DNA from: Alistipes senegalensis | GTDB taxonomy: Bacteria > Bacteroidota > Bacteroidia > Bacteroidales > Rikenellaceae | DNA: 64,000 nt | Direction of reading: 5' to 3' | Assembly: GCA_023664045.1 (NCBI GenBank) | Contig: JAMPGH010000001.1 | Span: 226,146 to 290,145 of the forward strand | Part shown: positions 38,391 to 46,657 of the stretch, piece by piece | Layout of the letters: the number at the start of each line of letters is the position of its first letter | Numbering within the stretch: position 1 is the first letter of the stretch | Program-made: the position numbers and the translations under genes | The notes under the pieces: model-generated | Told to the model about the DNA's origin: nothing | Databases searched by the model: none | What the model saw: only the letters and a program-made list of their open reading frames with translations

Positions 38391-40037
38391 TCAGAAACCG
38401 CGGGTCGGAAATTCGCGCACCAAAGCGATGAGCTCCCGGTCGTGGTTGTACGTCATCTTGCATTCGGCGTCGAACAGGAGCGTAGCGCCCCGTTCGGCAT
38501 CGTAAGGTTCCCATTCGGGCAGGCCCCCGGCCGACGGCACGCCGCAGCGGGCGAAGCTGATCCATGCGTCGCTCATCTTCGCGCCCAGCGCCCGGGCTTC
38601 GGCGCCGCCGCCCGTCATCGAAGCATGACGCACGACATTGTCGAAGACGAAAGGAATCTCCATGCAGTGGGTGCTGCGGAGTATTCCGTCCATGACGGGC
38701 GACTCCCAGCAGAACATATACATATAGACGGGTGCGCCCTGCTGTGCCGCCTTGAGCCGGCCCTGTTCGAGAGCGCCCGGCCGGAAGACGGCATCGAAAT
38801 CGATCAGATCTTTCGGACCGTAATCGGGATAAGCCGCGGCGAACGCCTCCAGAAATTCATCGGTCCGGTCGCCGTAGCGGCGGCGCAGCAATTCGACGGC
38901 CTGCTCCTCGGTCGCCCGACGGAGCGCCGGCACATAGGTGGTCATCGAAAATTCATGGCGCGTCGTTCCGATAATCATGGGAATATCTTTCGACTGGGCG
39001 GGAGCCTGCGGATCGAAGGGCTGCCGGGGCAGCACCTCGCCGTCGACGGTCGGCGCCCAGCCGAACATGAAGGAGGAGATGCCCTCCGTCCGCGCTTGGG
39101 CCTGCACTTCGGCCACCGCCTCCTGACCCGCCGCCAGCAGCCGTTCGTAGGGAACGTCGCCGATCTTATCCACTTCGGAGGCCCGCAGACCCAGCTTGGC
39201 GACCGTCGCGCGGCCGATACGACGGGAATACTTCGCCTCCATCGTGCGCAGCATCGAACCGCTCTGCACGATCGCCTTGTGGAAAAGGCCGGCCGCCGCC
39301 GGCGTCGCGAGCAGGGTCGACACCTTTCCGCCGCCGCCCGACTGACCGAAAATCGTTACGTTCGAGGCGTCGCCGCCGAAAGCCTCGATGTTGTCGTGCA
39401 CCCACTGCAGGGCGGCCACCAGATCGAGCAGGCCGACATTGCCCGAACGGGCGTACTTTTCGCCGAAAGAGGAGAGATCGAGGAAACCGAGGACGTTCAA
39501 ACGATGGTTGAGCGTTACCACCACCACGTCGCCCCGCCGGGCGAGATTCGCCCCGTCGTAGGAGGGAAGTTCCTGACCCGACCCGGCGGAATAGCCGCCG
39601 CCGTGCAGCCACACCATCACCGGCCGCCGTTTCCCGTCGGCGATGCCCGGCGTCCAGACATTGGCCCGCAAGCAGTCTTCGCCAGCATATCCGTCATCCC
39701 AGGCAAAAGAAAAAGCCATCTCGTCGCTTTGCCAGCCGGCCCGTTCGGCTTGCGGACAAGCGGGTCCGTAGGCCCGGGAGCTGCGAATGCCCTCCCATCG
39801 GTCCGGCGCCGCGGGAGGCATGAAGCGCTCGGCTTTGGCATACGGGATACCTTTAAAGGTAAAAATGCCGTCTTCGTGGTAGCCGGCCACAAGTCCCGAG
39901 CAGGTCCGGACGATGCCGCAGGAGGACGAAGCCTCGATCTCCCCGCTTTGCGACGCATCTCTGCCGGTCATGACGCCGGCCCCGACAACGATGGCGGCGA
40001 CTGCGAGAATCGCCGACAACAGCGTGATTTTCTTCAT
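38391..40037 (-). CDS. Type-B carboxylesterase family protein
   Basis: 548 residues with an N-terminal hydrophobic segment (LLSAILAVAAIVVGAGVM), which anchors or exports it. The alpha/beta-hydrolase is of the acetylcholinesterase/PnbA type: FTFKGIPYAKAERFM, EDCLRANVWTPG, PVMVWLHGGGYSAGSG (oxyanion loop), the nucleophile Ser233 in IFGQSGGGGKVST, an acidic residue in GTTRHEFS, and His in STHCMEIPFVFDN. It probably removes ester substituents from the PUL substrate, complementing the CE1-type enzyme. The start at 40037 lies about 21 bases after a predicted transcription start; an in-frame ATG at 40130 is upstream of that promoter and was rejected. Confidence 0.9.
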   Translation of the reverse strand: MKKITLLSAILAVAAIVVGAGVMTGRDASQSGEIEASSSCGIVRTCSGLVAGYHEDGIFTFKGIPYAKAERFMPPAAPDRWEGIRSSRAYGPACPQAERAGWQSDEMAFSFAWDDGYAGEDCLRANVWTPGIADGKRRPVMVWLHGGGYSAGSGQELPSYDGANLARRGDVVVVTLNHRLNVLGFLDLSSFGEKYARSGNVGLLDLVAALQWVHDNIEAFGGDASNVTIFGQSGGGGKVSTLLATPAAAGLFHKAIVQSGSMLRTMEAKYSRRIGRATVAKLGLRASEVDKIGDVPYERLLAAGQEAVAEVQAQARTEGISSFMFGWAPTVDGEVLPRQPFDPQAPAQSKDIPMIIGTTRHEFSMTTYVPALRRATEEQAVELLRRRYGDRTDEFLEAFAAAYPDYGPKDLIDFDAVFRPGALEQGRLKAAQQGAPVYMYMFCWESPVMDGILRSTHCMEIPFVFDNVVRHASMTGGGAEARALGAKMSDAWISFARCGVPSAGGLPEWEPYDAERGATLLFDAECKMTYNHDRELIALVREFPTRGF

Positions 40038-40064
40038 AGGTTCGGTAGTTTGATTTCGGTCATA

Positions 40065-40072
40065 CAAATGTA
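40065..40072 (-). promoter_or_regulatory. Promoter -7 box leading PUL2
   Basis: TACATTTG on the minus strand matches TAnnTTTG exactly, about 28 bases upstream of the carboxylesterase ATG. No good -33 TTTG is present at the expected distance, as expected for an activator-dependent PUL promoter. Confidence 0.6.
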
Positions 40073-40113
40073 GAAGAGCTGTTCCGCAGCGGTTTTTTCG
40101 TTCGTTCCGAAGA

Positions 40114-40173
40114 TTTGGCTCTGCGTTCAAAAGCGCTTTCCTATTTGTTCAAAAGTTTGTCTCTGCATTCAAA
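40114..40173. promoter_or_regulatory. Putative HTCS operator: direct repeats in the PUL2 divergent region
   Basis: TTTGGCTCTGCGTTCAAA (40114-40131) and TTTGTCTCTGCATTCAAA (40156-40173) are 16/18 identical direct repeats 42 bases apart, with an extra GTTCAAAAG between them at 40147-40155. The three TTCAAA cores are spaced about 20-22 bases, two helical turns. They lie upstream of the PUL2 -7 box, where an AraC-type activator would bind. Confidence 0.55.
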
Positions 40174-40188
40174 TCGCCCTTTCGGCGG

Positions 40189-40218
40189 TTTGTCGGAGCG
40201 AAAAAATCATTATACTTG
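40189..40218 (+). promoter_or_regulatory. Promoter of the hybrid two-component regulator
   Basis: TTTG at 40189-40192 and TATACTTG at 40211-40218 (one mismatch to TAnnTTTG) separated by 18 bases, 44 bases before the ATG at 40263. Confidence 0.6.
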
Positions 40219-40262
40219 TAAGGTCGGAATCGCATCGCCGTCCGACCCCCAAACCGAAACCG

Positions 40263-43200
40263 ATGAAAACACGCGTCGTTTTGCTCGCGGCACTCCTGCT
40301 CGCATCTTCGTGCCGACAATCCCCCGCCGTGGACGACAGACATGACGAACCGGACAACCCGGTCGTCGCCGGCAACATCTCCAACCAGACGGTCAACGCC
40401 TTCGCCGAAGATGCGCAAGGCCACATCTGGATCGCCACCTTCCGCGGGCTGAACAAGTACGACGCCAAGAACTTCTACCAGTATTTCTGCACGGACGACA
40501 TGGCGGGACTGCCCGACAACAACATCAAGGACCTGTTCCGCGACTCGCAGAAGAGGCTGTGGATCGCGACCGTCAACGGCGTATGCCGCTATACCGAGCA
40601 GGACAACTTCCGCCGAATCCCCATCAACTACGGCAACCAGAACGGTTATCAGTTCGTCGAAAGCCGCAGCGGACGGATCTTTCTCAACACGGTCCTCCAG
40701 CTCTACGCCTACGACCCGGCGAGCGGATGTTTCGAGTGCGCGATTCCCGACCTCGATCCCGACCGCACTTTCACCAACAGATGCCACATCGACCGCAACG
40801 ACAACCTGTGGATCGCCAATTCGCTGGAAGTGCGCTGCTACGATCCTGCGACCCTGCAGCTTCGGGAGAGCTTTCCGGCGGAGGGCTATCCGACCTACTC
40901 CTACCTGCAGGAGAACGGCGATCTGTGGCTGACGGGCAACCGCTCGATCGCCCTCTTCGACACGGACACGCACCGGTTCGTTCCCGTTCCCGAAGTTCTC
41001 GTACGGCATCCCGTACTCTCGCAGGCGCACATCGACTACATCCACCCCTTCGGGCCCGACGGGTTGCTGCTCAACACCTCGCGCCACGGCATGTTCTACT
41101 ACGATTTCGTTGCCCGGACGGTGGTCCATCAAGACGAAACCGGCTTCCCGTTCGAGGCGCCGAAGTTCAAAATCAGCCGGATATTCACCGATTCGCACAA
41201 GAATCTGTGGATCGGATCGACGGATCAGGGCTATGCGGTGCACTACAGCTACAAAGCGCAATTCAACAACAACAACTACCTGCGCTCGTGGATGAAAAAC
41301 AAATCCGTAACGGCCCTGGCCGTCGACCGATCCGGACACCTGTGGATTTCGACCCTCACCGACGGTCTCTACCTGTACGATCTTGCCGGCCGGCGCATCG
41401 AAAAGGTTTCTCTGCCGGAATTGCCGTTGCAGACCGACAGCAAGCGTTCGGTCGTGGACTACATTTTCGCCGATGACGAGGATGCGCTTTGGTTGTCGAT
41501 CGACAATTACATGGTAGTCAAGTGCATATACCGTCCCTCAAGCGGGGGGGGGAGATTGCGGGCCGAAGCCTCCTATCCGATGTTTTATCCGCGATTCATT
41601 ACGCAGGACCGCAACCGAACGATTTGGGTATCGACCGGCAGCGAATATGTCTACTCGATGCGCAAAGGCGAAAACCGCTTCTCGGCCACGCGGGTTTTCT
41701 CTTCGTTTTTCACGTTCATTCCCTACATGCTGCCGCTCGACGACGGGCGAATCATGGTGCCGGCATTCATGAATCCGCTCAAAGCCCTCGATCCCGAATC
41801 GCACGAACCGGAAGAGATCGCCCTGCCGGCCGAGGATTGGCGGACCTGCATCCGCCGGTCGGTTTTCATCCCCACGGTCATGTATCAGGACAGCTCGGGC
41901 GACGTCTGGATCGGCACCATCACCAACGGCTTGCTGCTCTATTCGCCCGCCGAAAACCGGCTGCGGCCCATACCCGGTACGCCCTGTTCCGACATCAGCA
42001 GCATCGAGGAGGATCTGCAGGGCAACATTTGGGTCGGCACGCTCTACGGTTTGGGCAAATACGACCGTCGCACGGAGCGATTCACCAACTATTCCATCGC
42101 CAACGGCATCGGCGGCAACCAATTCTACGAACGTGCGTCGTGCCGGCTGCCCGACGGAACGCTGGTCTTCGGCGGCACGCACGGACTGACATTCTTCAAT
42201 CCGCTCGACGTCCGGCAAAAGCGCCGTGTGCCCTTGCTGTTCGAGACCCTGAAGATCCATAACAAGACGGTCCGTCCCGACAAGGAGGAGTGCATCGACA
42301 AACACCTCTCCCGCATCTCCGAAATCCGGTTGAACTCCGATCAGAACACATTCAGCATCTCGTTCGCGGCGCTGGACTACTGCGAACACGAACGCATCGT
42401 CTACTCCTACAAGATGGAGAACTACGATGACTTCTGGATCGACGCCAACAACAATCGCGAAGCCTATTACGCCCATCTGCCCGCCGGCCGCTACACATTC
42501 CGCGTGCGGACCATGAACGGCGACCGCAACATCGTCGAAGCCGAAAATTCGATCCGCATCCGCATCCATCCCTCGCCGTGGGCTTCGTGGTGGGCGATCT
42601 GCCTCTACACGCTTGCGACCTCGATTCTCGTCTGGCTGTTCGTCCGCCAGCGGATCCGAATCCGTGCCGAAAAGGCGGCTTCCCTGCAGGCCCGGATGGA
42701 GAAGGAACAGGAGCAGCGGATCAACAAGATGAACATGAGTTTCTTTGCGAACGTCTCGCACGAATTCCGCACGCCCCTGACCATGATCGCCGGCCCCATC
42801 GGCCAGCTGTGCAACGATCCCGACATTGCGGGCGGCAACCGGCATCTGCTCCGCATCGTACAGCGCAGCGTCGGCCGGATGCTCGGGCTCGTCAACCAAC
42901 TGCTGGATTTCAACAAGCTGGAAAACGACACGCTGAAACTCAAAGTGCGGCGCACGGACATCATCGCTTCGCTGCTGCGGCTGACCGACATATTCCGGGT
43001 GAATGCTTCCAACAAAGGCATCGTCCTGAATGCCTGCGGACTGGAAGATGCTTTCCTGATGTGGCTCGACGAAGACAAAATGGAGAAAATTTTCGGCAAC
43101 CTGATGTCCAACGCCCTGAAATTCACGCCGGCCGGAGGTCGCATCGACATCGGCTTCGACGTCGTCGACCGCGATGCGGCGGGCGGACTGTTCGCCCTGA

Positions 43201-44324
43201 CCGACGACGACAAGGGGACGCAATATGTCAAAATATCGGTGGCCAATACGGGACCGGCGATCCCCGCGGAACAAATGGAGCGGATCTTCGAACGCTACTA
43301 CCAGCTTGCCGACACTCCCGACGGCACCTGCTCTCAGGGAACGGGCATCGGCCTCTATTACGCCCGCAGTCTGACCCGGCTGCATCACGGATACATGCGG
43401 GCCGTCGTTCCGCCCGATAACAAGGGAGCGCTGTTCGTTTTCATGCTCCCCATCGACGATGCCGCCTATGCCGCCGAAGAGCGCAGCTGCGAACAGAGTG
43501 CCCAGTCGGATGCGTTCCCGTTATCAGACATACAGTCGGACGAAAAATATCCGGCCGCCGAAAATCGCAAGACCGTGCTGGTAGTCGACGATGACACGGA
43601 AGTCGCCCACTATCTGCAAACGCTGCTTTCGACCCGTTATCGGGTCGTCTGCCGATTCGATGTCGAGAGCGCCTTCGAGGCCGTGCGCGAAGAGATTCCC
43701 GATCTTATACTCAGCGACGTGGTCATGCCGGGCAAGGACGGCTATGAACTGTGCCGCAGGATCAAAACCGACGTACGACTGTGTCATATACCCGTCATCC
43801 TCGTTACGGCGCAATTCGCCGTCGAAAGTCAGGTCGAAGGGTTGAATACCGGAGCGAACGCCTACGTTACCAAGCCTTTCGATCCCAATTATCTGTTGGC
43901 GCTCATCCGCTCGCAGCTCAAAAACCGGGAGTATGTGCAGAATCTCCTCAATCGGACGACGCAGGCCGACCGCATCGGTGCAGACCTGCTCTCGCCGCAG
44001 GACAGCGCCTTCATGTCCGAATTGTACGCCCTGATGGCCAGCGAACTCTCCAATCCCGAACTGGACATCTCCCGTATGACCGAGATGTTGAAGATTTCGC
44101 GCACGAAGTTCTATTACAAGGTCAAGGGCCTGACCGGCGAGAATCCCGGTATCTTTTTCCGCACCTACAAACTCAACCGCGCGGCCGAATTGCTCGTCGA
44201 AGGGAAATACACGGTCTCCGAAATCGCCGACATTACAGGATTCAGCACTTTGTCCCACTTCTCGAAAAGTTTCAAGAAGCAGTTCGGCGTCGCCCCCAGC
44301 GACTACCATAAGAATAAGAAATAG
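40263..44324 (+). CDS. Hybrid two-component system sensor/regulator (HTCS) of PUL2
   Basis: 1353 residues combining sensor and regulator. The N-terminal signal ends LLASSCRQS. A long periplasmic two-propeller sensor with Reg_prop repeats follows (for example DAQGHIWIATFRGLNKYD, DSQKRLWIATVNGVCRY), then a Y_Y_Y domain at about 690-760, one membrane helix at about 771-793, a histidine kinase with His833 in NVSHEFRTPL and ATP-binding NLMSNALKF and GTGIGLYYARSL, a receiver domain from about 1103 with phospho-acceptor Asp1152 in LILSDVVMPGKDG, and an AraC-type HTH at about 1265-1350. Oligosaccharide binding in the periplasm should lead to PUL2 activation. A nine-G tract at codons 428-430 lies within the sensor. 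Confidence 0.96.
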   Translation: MKTRVVLLAALLLASSCRQSPAVDDRHDEPDNPVVAGNISNQTVNAFAEDAQGHIWIATFRGLNKYDAKNFYQYFCTDDMAGLPDNNIKDLFRDSQKRLWIATVNGVCRYTEQDNFRRIPINYGNQNGYQFVESRSGRIFLNTVLQLYAYDPASGCFECAIPDLDPDRTFTNRCHIDRNDNLWIANSLEVRCYDPATLQLRESFPAEGYPTYSYLQENGDLWLTGNRSIALFDTDTHRFVPVPEVLVRHPVLSQAHIDYIHPFGPDGLLLNTSRHGMFYYDFVARTVVHQDETGFPFEAPKFKISRIFTDSHKNLWIGSTDQGYAVHYSYKAQFNNNNYLRSWMKNKSVTALAVDRSGHLWISTLTDGLYLYDLAGRRIEKVSLPELPLQTDSKRSVVDYIFADDEDALWLSIDNYMVVKCIYRPSSGGGRLRAEASYPMFYPRFITQDRNRTIWVSTGSEYVYSMRKGENRFSATRVFSSFFTFIPYMLPLDDGRIMVPAFMNPLKALDPESHEPEEIALPAEDWRTCIRRSVFIPTVMYQDSSGDVWIGTITNGLLLYSPAENRLRPIPGTPCSDISSIEEDLQGNIWVGTLYGLGKYDRRTERFTNYSIANGIGGNQFYERASCRLPDGTLVFGGTHGLTFFNPLDVRQKRRVPLLFETLKIHNKTVRPDKEECIDKHLSRISEIRLNSDQNTFSISFAALDYCEHERIVYSYKMENYDDFWIDANNNREAYYAHLPAGRYTFRVRTMNGDRNIVEAENSIRIRIHPSPWASWWAICLYTLATSILVWLFVRQRIRIRAEKAASLQARMEKEQEQRINKMNMSFFANVSHEFRTPLTMIAGPIGQLCNDPDIAGGNRHLLRIVQRSVGRMLGLVNQLLDFNKLENDTLKLKVRRTDIIASLLRLTDIFRVNASNKGIVLNACGLEDAFLMWLDEDKMEKIFGNLMSNALKFTPAGGRIDIGFDVVDRDAAGGLFALTDDDKGTQYVKISVANTGPAIPAEQMERIFERYYQLADTPDGTCSQGTGIGLYYARSLTRLHHGYMRAVVPPDNKGALFVFMLPIDDAAYAAEERSCEQSAQSDAFPLSDIQSDEKYPAAENRKTVLVVDDDTEVAHYLQTLLSTRYRVVCRFDVESAFEAVREEIPDLILSDVVMPGKDGYELCRRIKTDVRLCHIPVILVTAQFAVESQVEGLNTGANAYVTKPFDPNYLLALIRSQLKNREYVQNLLNRTTQADRIGADLLSPQDSAFMSELYALMASELSNPELDISRMTEMLKISRTKFYYKVKGLTGENPGIFFRTYKLNRAAELLVEGKYTVSEIADITGFSTLSHFSKSFKKQFGVAPSDYHKNKK
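41544..41552 (+). repeat. Nine-base poly-G tract inside the HTCS gene
   Basis: Nine consecutive G encode Gly-Gly-Gly at codons 428-430 in the periplasmic sensor. The gene is in frame at this length. A slip of one base would stop the protein before the membrane helix, kinase and DNA-binding domain. Confidence 0.9.
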
Positions 44325-44537
44325 ACCTTGCCGCATCCGTTCCGCGGCTTTCCGTGCGTGCGGTCTCCGTCGTTTCGAAGTTTGCGCCCCGACCTCCGGA
44401 AGAGGTTTTTCGACGCTTACCCGCCCCTCTGAAAAGACAACGGATAAACGACCAATCCTCGCTCGACTCCTCGAAATACCGCATTCTCCGAAATTCTTCG
44501 TATCTTTGGCTTCATCGAAGATAACTTCGTCTCGGCA

Positions 44538-44558
44538 CCCCGTTAAGAACGGGGTTTT
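44538..44558 (+). terminator. Terminator in repeat copy 1
   Basis: Perfect 7-bp stem CCCCGTT/AACGGGG with a 3-base loop and TTTT, about 30 bases after the -7 box of the same copy. Confidence 0.7.
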
Positions 44559-44636
44559 ATGAATTGACCTTTCGAGTTTCACTTTTCACTCTATTCTTCG
44601 TATCTTTGATTTTATCGAAGATACTCCGCCTCGGCA

Positions 44637-44657
44637 CCCCGTTAAGAACGGGGTTTT
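44637..44657 (+). terminator. Terminator in repeat copy 2
   Basis: Identical CCCCGTT/AACGGGG hairpin plus TTTT, 99 bases after the first, about 30 bases after the -7 box of copy 2. Confidence 0.7.
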
Positions 44658-44732
44658 ATGAATTGGCCTTTCGAGTTTCACTTTTCACTCTATTCTTCGT
44701 ATCTTTGACTTCGTCGAAGATACTCCGCCTCA

Positions 44733-44763
44733 GCAAAAAAATCGAATAAATTCGTTTTTTTGC
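44733..44763. terminator. A/T-rich perfect hairpin ahead of the ychF promoter
   Basis: GCAAAAAAA-TCGAA-TAAA-TTCG-TTTTTTTGC forms a nearly perfect stem with long A and T arms, so it could terminate transcription in either direction. It replaces the GC hairpin in the third repeat copy and lies just before the ychF promoter. Confidence 0.6.
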
Positions 44764-44777
44764 TCTCGGCTTATTCG

Positions 44778-44785
44778 TATCTTTG
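44778..44785 (+). promoter_or_regulatory. Promoter -7 box for ychF
   Basis: TATCTTTG, with the preceding CG, repeats the box found in the three tandem copies and lies 28 bases before the ychF ATG. Confidence 0.65.
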
Positions 44786-44812
44786 TCCGACGAAACGAAT
44801 AACGACATCAAT

Positions 44813-45913
44813 ATGGCACTTCAATGCGGCATCGTAGGATTGCCCAACGTAGGTAAATCGACCCTCTTCAACTGCCTGTCGAACGCCAAAGCGCAGGCGG
44901 CCAACTTCCCGTTCTGCACCATCGAACCCAACGTGGGCGTCATCACGGTACCCGACGAGCGACTGATCGAACTGGCCGAAATCGACAAACCCAAGCGCGT
45001 GGTACCCACGACCATCGAGATCGTGGACATCGCGGGTCTGGTCAAGGGCGCCTCGAAAGGCGAAGGTCTGGGCAACAAATTCTTGGGCAACATCCGCAAC
45101 ACGCACGCCATCATCCACGTGCTGCGCTGCTTCGACAACGGCAACATCACCCACGTGGACGGATCGATCGACCCCGTCCGCGACAAGGGCATCATCGACA
45201 CGGAGCTGCAGCTCAAGGACCTCGAAACCGTCGAAGGCCGCTTGGCGAAGACGCAGAAACAAGCCACTTCGGGCGGCGACAAGAACGCCAAGCGGCAGGT
45301 GGAGCTGCTGCTGCAATACAAGGCGGCACTGGAACAGGGACTCTCGGCCCGCACGGTGCAGCTGGAGAAAGAAGACCGCAAACTGGTGGCCGATCTGAAT
45401 CTGCTGACCGACAAACCGGTGCTCTACGTCTGCAACGTCGACGAAAAGAGCGCCGCGACGGGCAACGCCTACACCGAGGCGGTGCGGGCGGCCATCGCCG
45501 ACGAAAAGGCCGAGATGCTCATCATCGCGGCGGCGACCGAGGCCGACATCGCCGAGCTGGAGAGCTACGAGGAGCGGCAGCTCTTTCTGGAAGACCTCGG
45601 CCTGCAGGAGTCGGGCGTGGCGCGGCTGATCAAATCGGCCTACAAATTGCTCGATCTCGAAACGTTCTTCACCACGGGAGCCGACGAGACGCGCGCATGG
45701 ACCTACTCGCGCGGCATGAAAGCGCCGCAGACGGCAGGCATCATCCACACCGATTTCGAAAAAGGATTCATCCGCGCCGAAGTAATCAAATATGCCGACT
45801 ACGTGTCGCTCGGCTCGGAGAAAGCCTGCCGCGACGCGGGCAAGATCGGCATCGAAGGCAAGGAATACATCGTGCAGGACGGCGACATCATGCACTTCCT
45901 GTTCAACGTATAA
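44813..45913 (+). CDS. ychF: Redox-regulated ATPase/GTP-binding protein YchF (Obg family)
   Basis: A 366-residue cytoplasmic P-loop protein of the Obg-HflX superfamily, associated with ribosomes and stress responses. The P-loop is GLPNVGKSTLFN (about 8-19), switch I NFPFCTIEPNVG, DxxG in DIAGLVKGASKGEGLGN, and the atypical NKxD position YVCNVDE, as expected for this ATP-preferring family. The C-terminal TGS domain (TYSRGMKAPQTAGIIHTDFE ... GDIMHFLFNV) is complete. The start at 44813 aligns with MALQCGIVGLPN. Confidence 0.97.
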   Translation: MALQCGIVGLPNVGKSTLFNCLSNAKAQAANFPFCTIEPNVGVITVPDERLIELAEIDKPKRVVPTTIEIVDIAGLVKGASKGEGLGNKFLGNIRNTHAIIHVLRCFDNGNITHVDGSIDPVRDKGIIDTELQLKDLETVEGRLAKTQKQATSGGDKNAKRQVELLLQYKAALEQGLSARTVQLEKEDRKLVADLNLLTDKPVLYVCNVDEKSAATGNAYTEAVRAAIADEKAEMLIIAAATEADIAELESYEERQLFLEDLGLQESGVARLIKSAYKLLDLETFFTTGADETRAWTYSRGMKAPQTAGIIHTDFEKGFIRAEVIKYADYVSLGSEKACRDAGKIGIEGKEYIVQDGDIMHFLFNV

Positions 45914-45933
45914 ACGCAAAAACACTACGGAAT

Positions 45934-46656
45934 ATGAAAAAGTACATCGTCATCGCTCTGGCTGCCGTCGTCTGCAGCTATGTGCTGGGCCGGGCCTACA
46001 CCTACAAATACCGGTCGCAGGATACGATCGTCGTAACGGGTCTGGGCGAAACGGAGTTCACCTCCGACCTGATCGTCTGGACCGGAACGCTGACCGCTGA
46101 AGCGCAGGACGCAGCGGCGGGTTATGCCCGGATCGAAACGAGCAAAGCCAAAGTCCGGGACTATCTCGCCTCGAAAGGGCTGCCCGAGGAGGCCGTCGTT
46201 TTCGAATTCGTGAACGTCGACAAACAATACTCGGCCGTCTACAACGCCAACGGCAACTGGGCCGGCCAGCGCTTCACGGGCTACCAGCTGCGCCAGCGCT
46301 TCACGGTGGAATCGTATGAAGTGGAGAAAGTCGAGACCATCTCGCGCGAAATCTCGTCGCTCATCGCTCAGGGCGTCTCGATCGAGGCCTACGCCCCCGA
46401 CTACTACTATACGGAGCTCGACAAGGTGAAGATGGGACTGATCGAAACCGCCTCGGCCGATGCCCGGACCCGCGCGGAGAAGATCGCCAAGAATGCCGGC
46501 ACGACGATCGGCAACGTAGCCTCGGCCCGCATGGGCGTCTTCCAGATCACGGGCGCCAATTCCAACGAGGAGTTCTCGGCCGGCGGCTCGTTCAACACCT
46601 CGTCGCGCAACAAGAAAGCCCGCATCACCATGCGGATCGAATACAGAATCAAGTAA
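45934..46656 (+). CDS. SIMPL (DUF541) domain protein
   Basis: 240 residues with an N-terminal hydrophobic segment ([20 protein letters not shown]), a signal anchor or uncleaved signal, placing the rest in the periplasm. The SIMPL/DUF541 domain covers most of the protein: [20 protein letters not shown], a central [12 protein letters not shown] block, [28 protein letters not shown] (the most conserved helix) and a last [14 protein letters not shown] strand. The function of the family is not established; some members oligomerise in envelope-stress contexts. It is 20 bases after ychF and one base before gltX. Confidence 0.88.
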   Translation: MKKYIVIALAAVVCSYVLGRAYTYKYRSQDTIVVTGLGETEFTSDLIVWTGTLTAEAQDAAAGYARIETSKAKVRDYLASKGLPEEAVVFEFVNVDKQYSAVYNANGNWAGQRFTGYQLRQRFTVESYEVEKVETISREISSLIAQGVSIEAYAPDYYYTELDKVKMGLIETASADARTRAEKIAKNAGTTIGNVASARMGVFQITGANSNEEFSAGGSFNTSSRNKKARITMRIEYRIK

Positions 46657-46657
46657 A

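Larger units (their letters stand above)
44493..44735 (+). repeat. Tandem ~100-bp promoter-terminator repeats (two full copies, one partial)
   Basis: Copies begin at 44493, 44593 and 44692. Each opens ATTCTTCGTATCTTTG, which contains the perfect -7 box TATCTTTG, followed within 40 bases by CCCCGTTAAGAACGGGG and TTTT in the two complete copies. The third copy is interrupted after about 40 bases by a different A/T hairpin. Confidence 0.85.
44325..44812. other. 488-base intergenic region upstream of ychF
   Basis: The first ~165 bases (44325-44492) show nothing recognisable. From 44493 there are tandem ~100-base units, each with a -7-like box and a terminator, then an A/T hairpin at 44733-44763 and the ychF promoter. 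No credible reading frame is present. Confidence 0.75.

Noticed and set aside
40038-40130. A longer carboxylesterase beginning at 40130
   Set aside because: That start lies upstream of a perfect -7 box at 40072-40065, and the extra residues would precede the hydrophobic signal segment; 40037 fits a normal exported N-terminus.
44493-44735. The tandem repeats considered as a CRISPR array
   Set aside because: The period is ~100 bp with two complete copies and almost the whole unit repeated; there are no short repeats with variable spacers and no cas genes.
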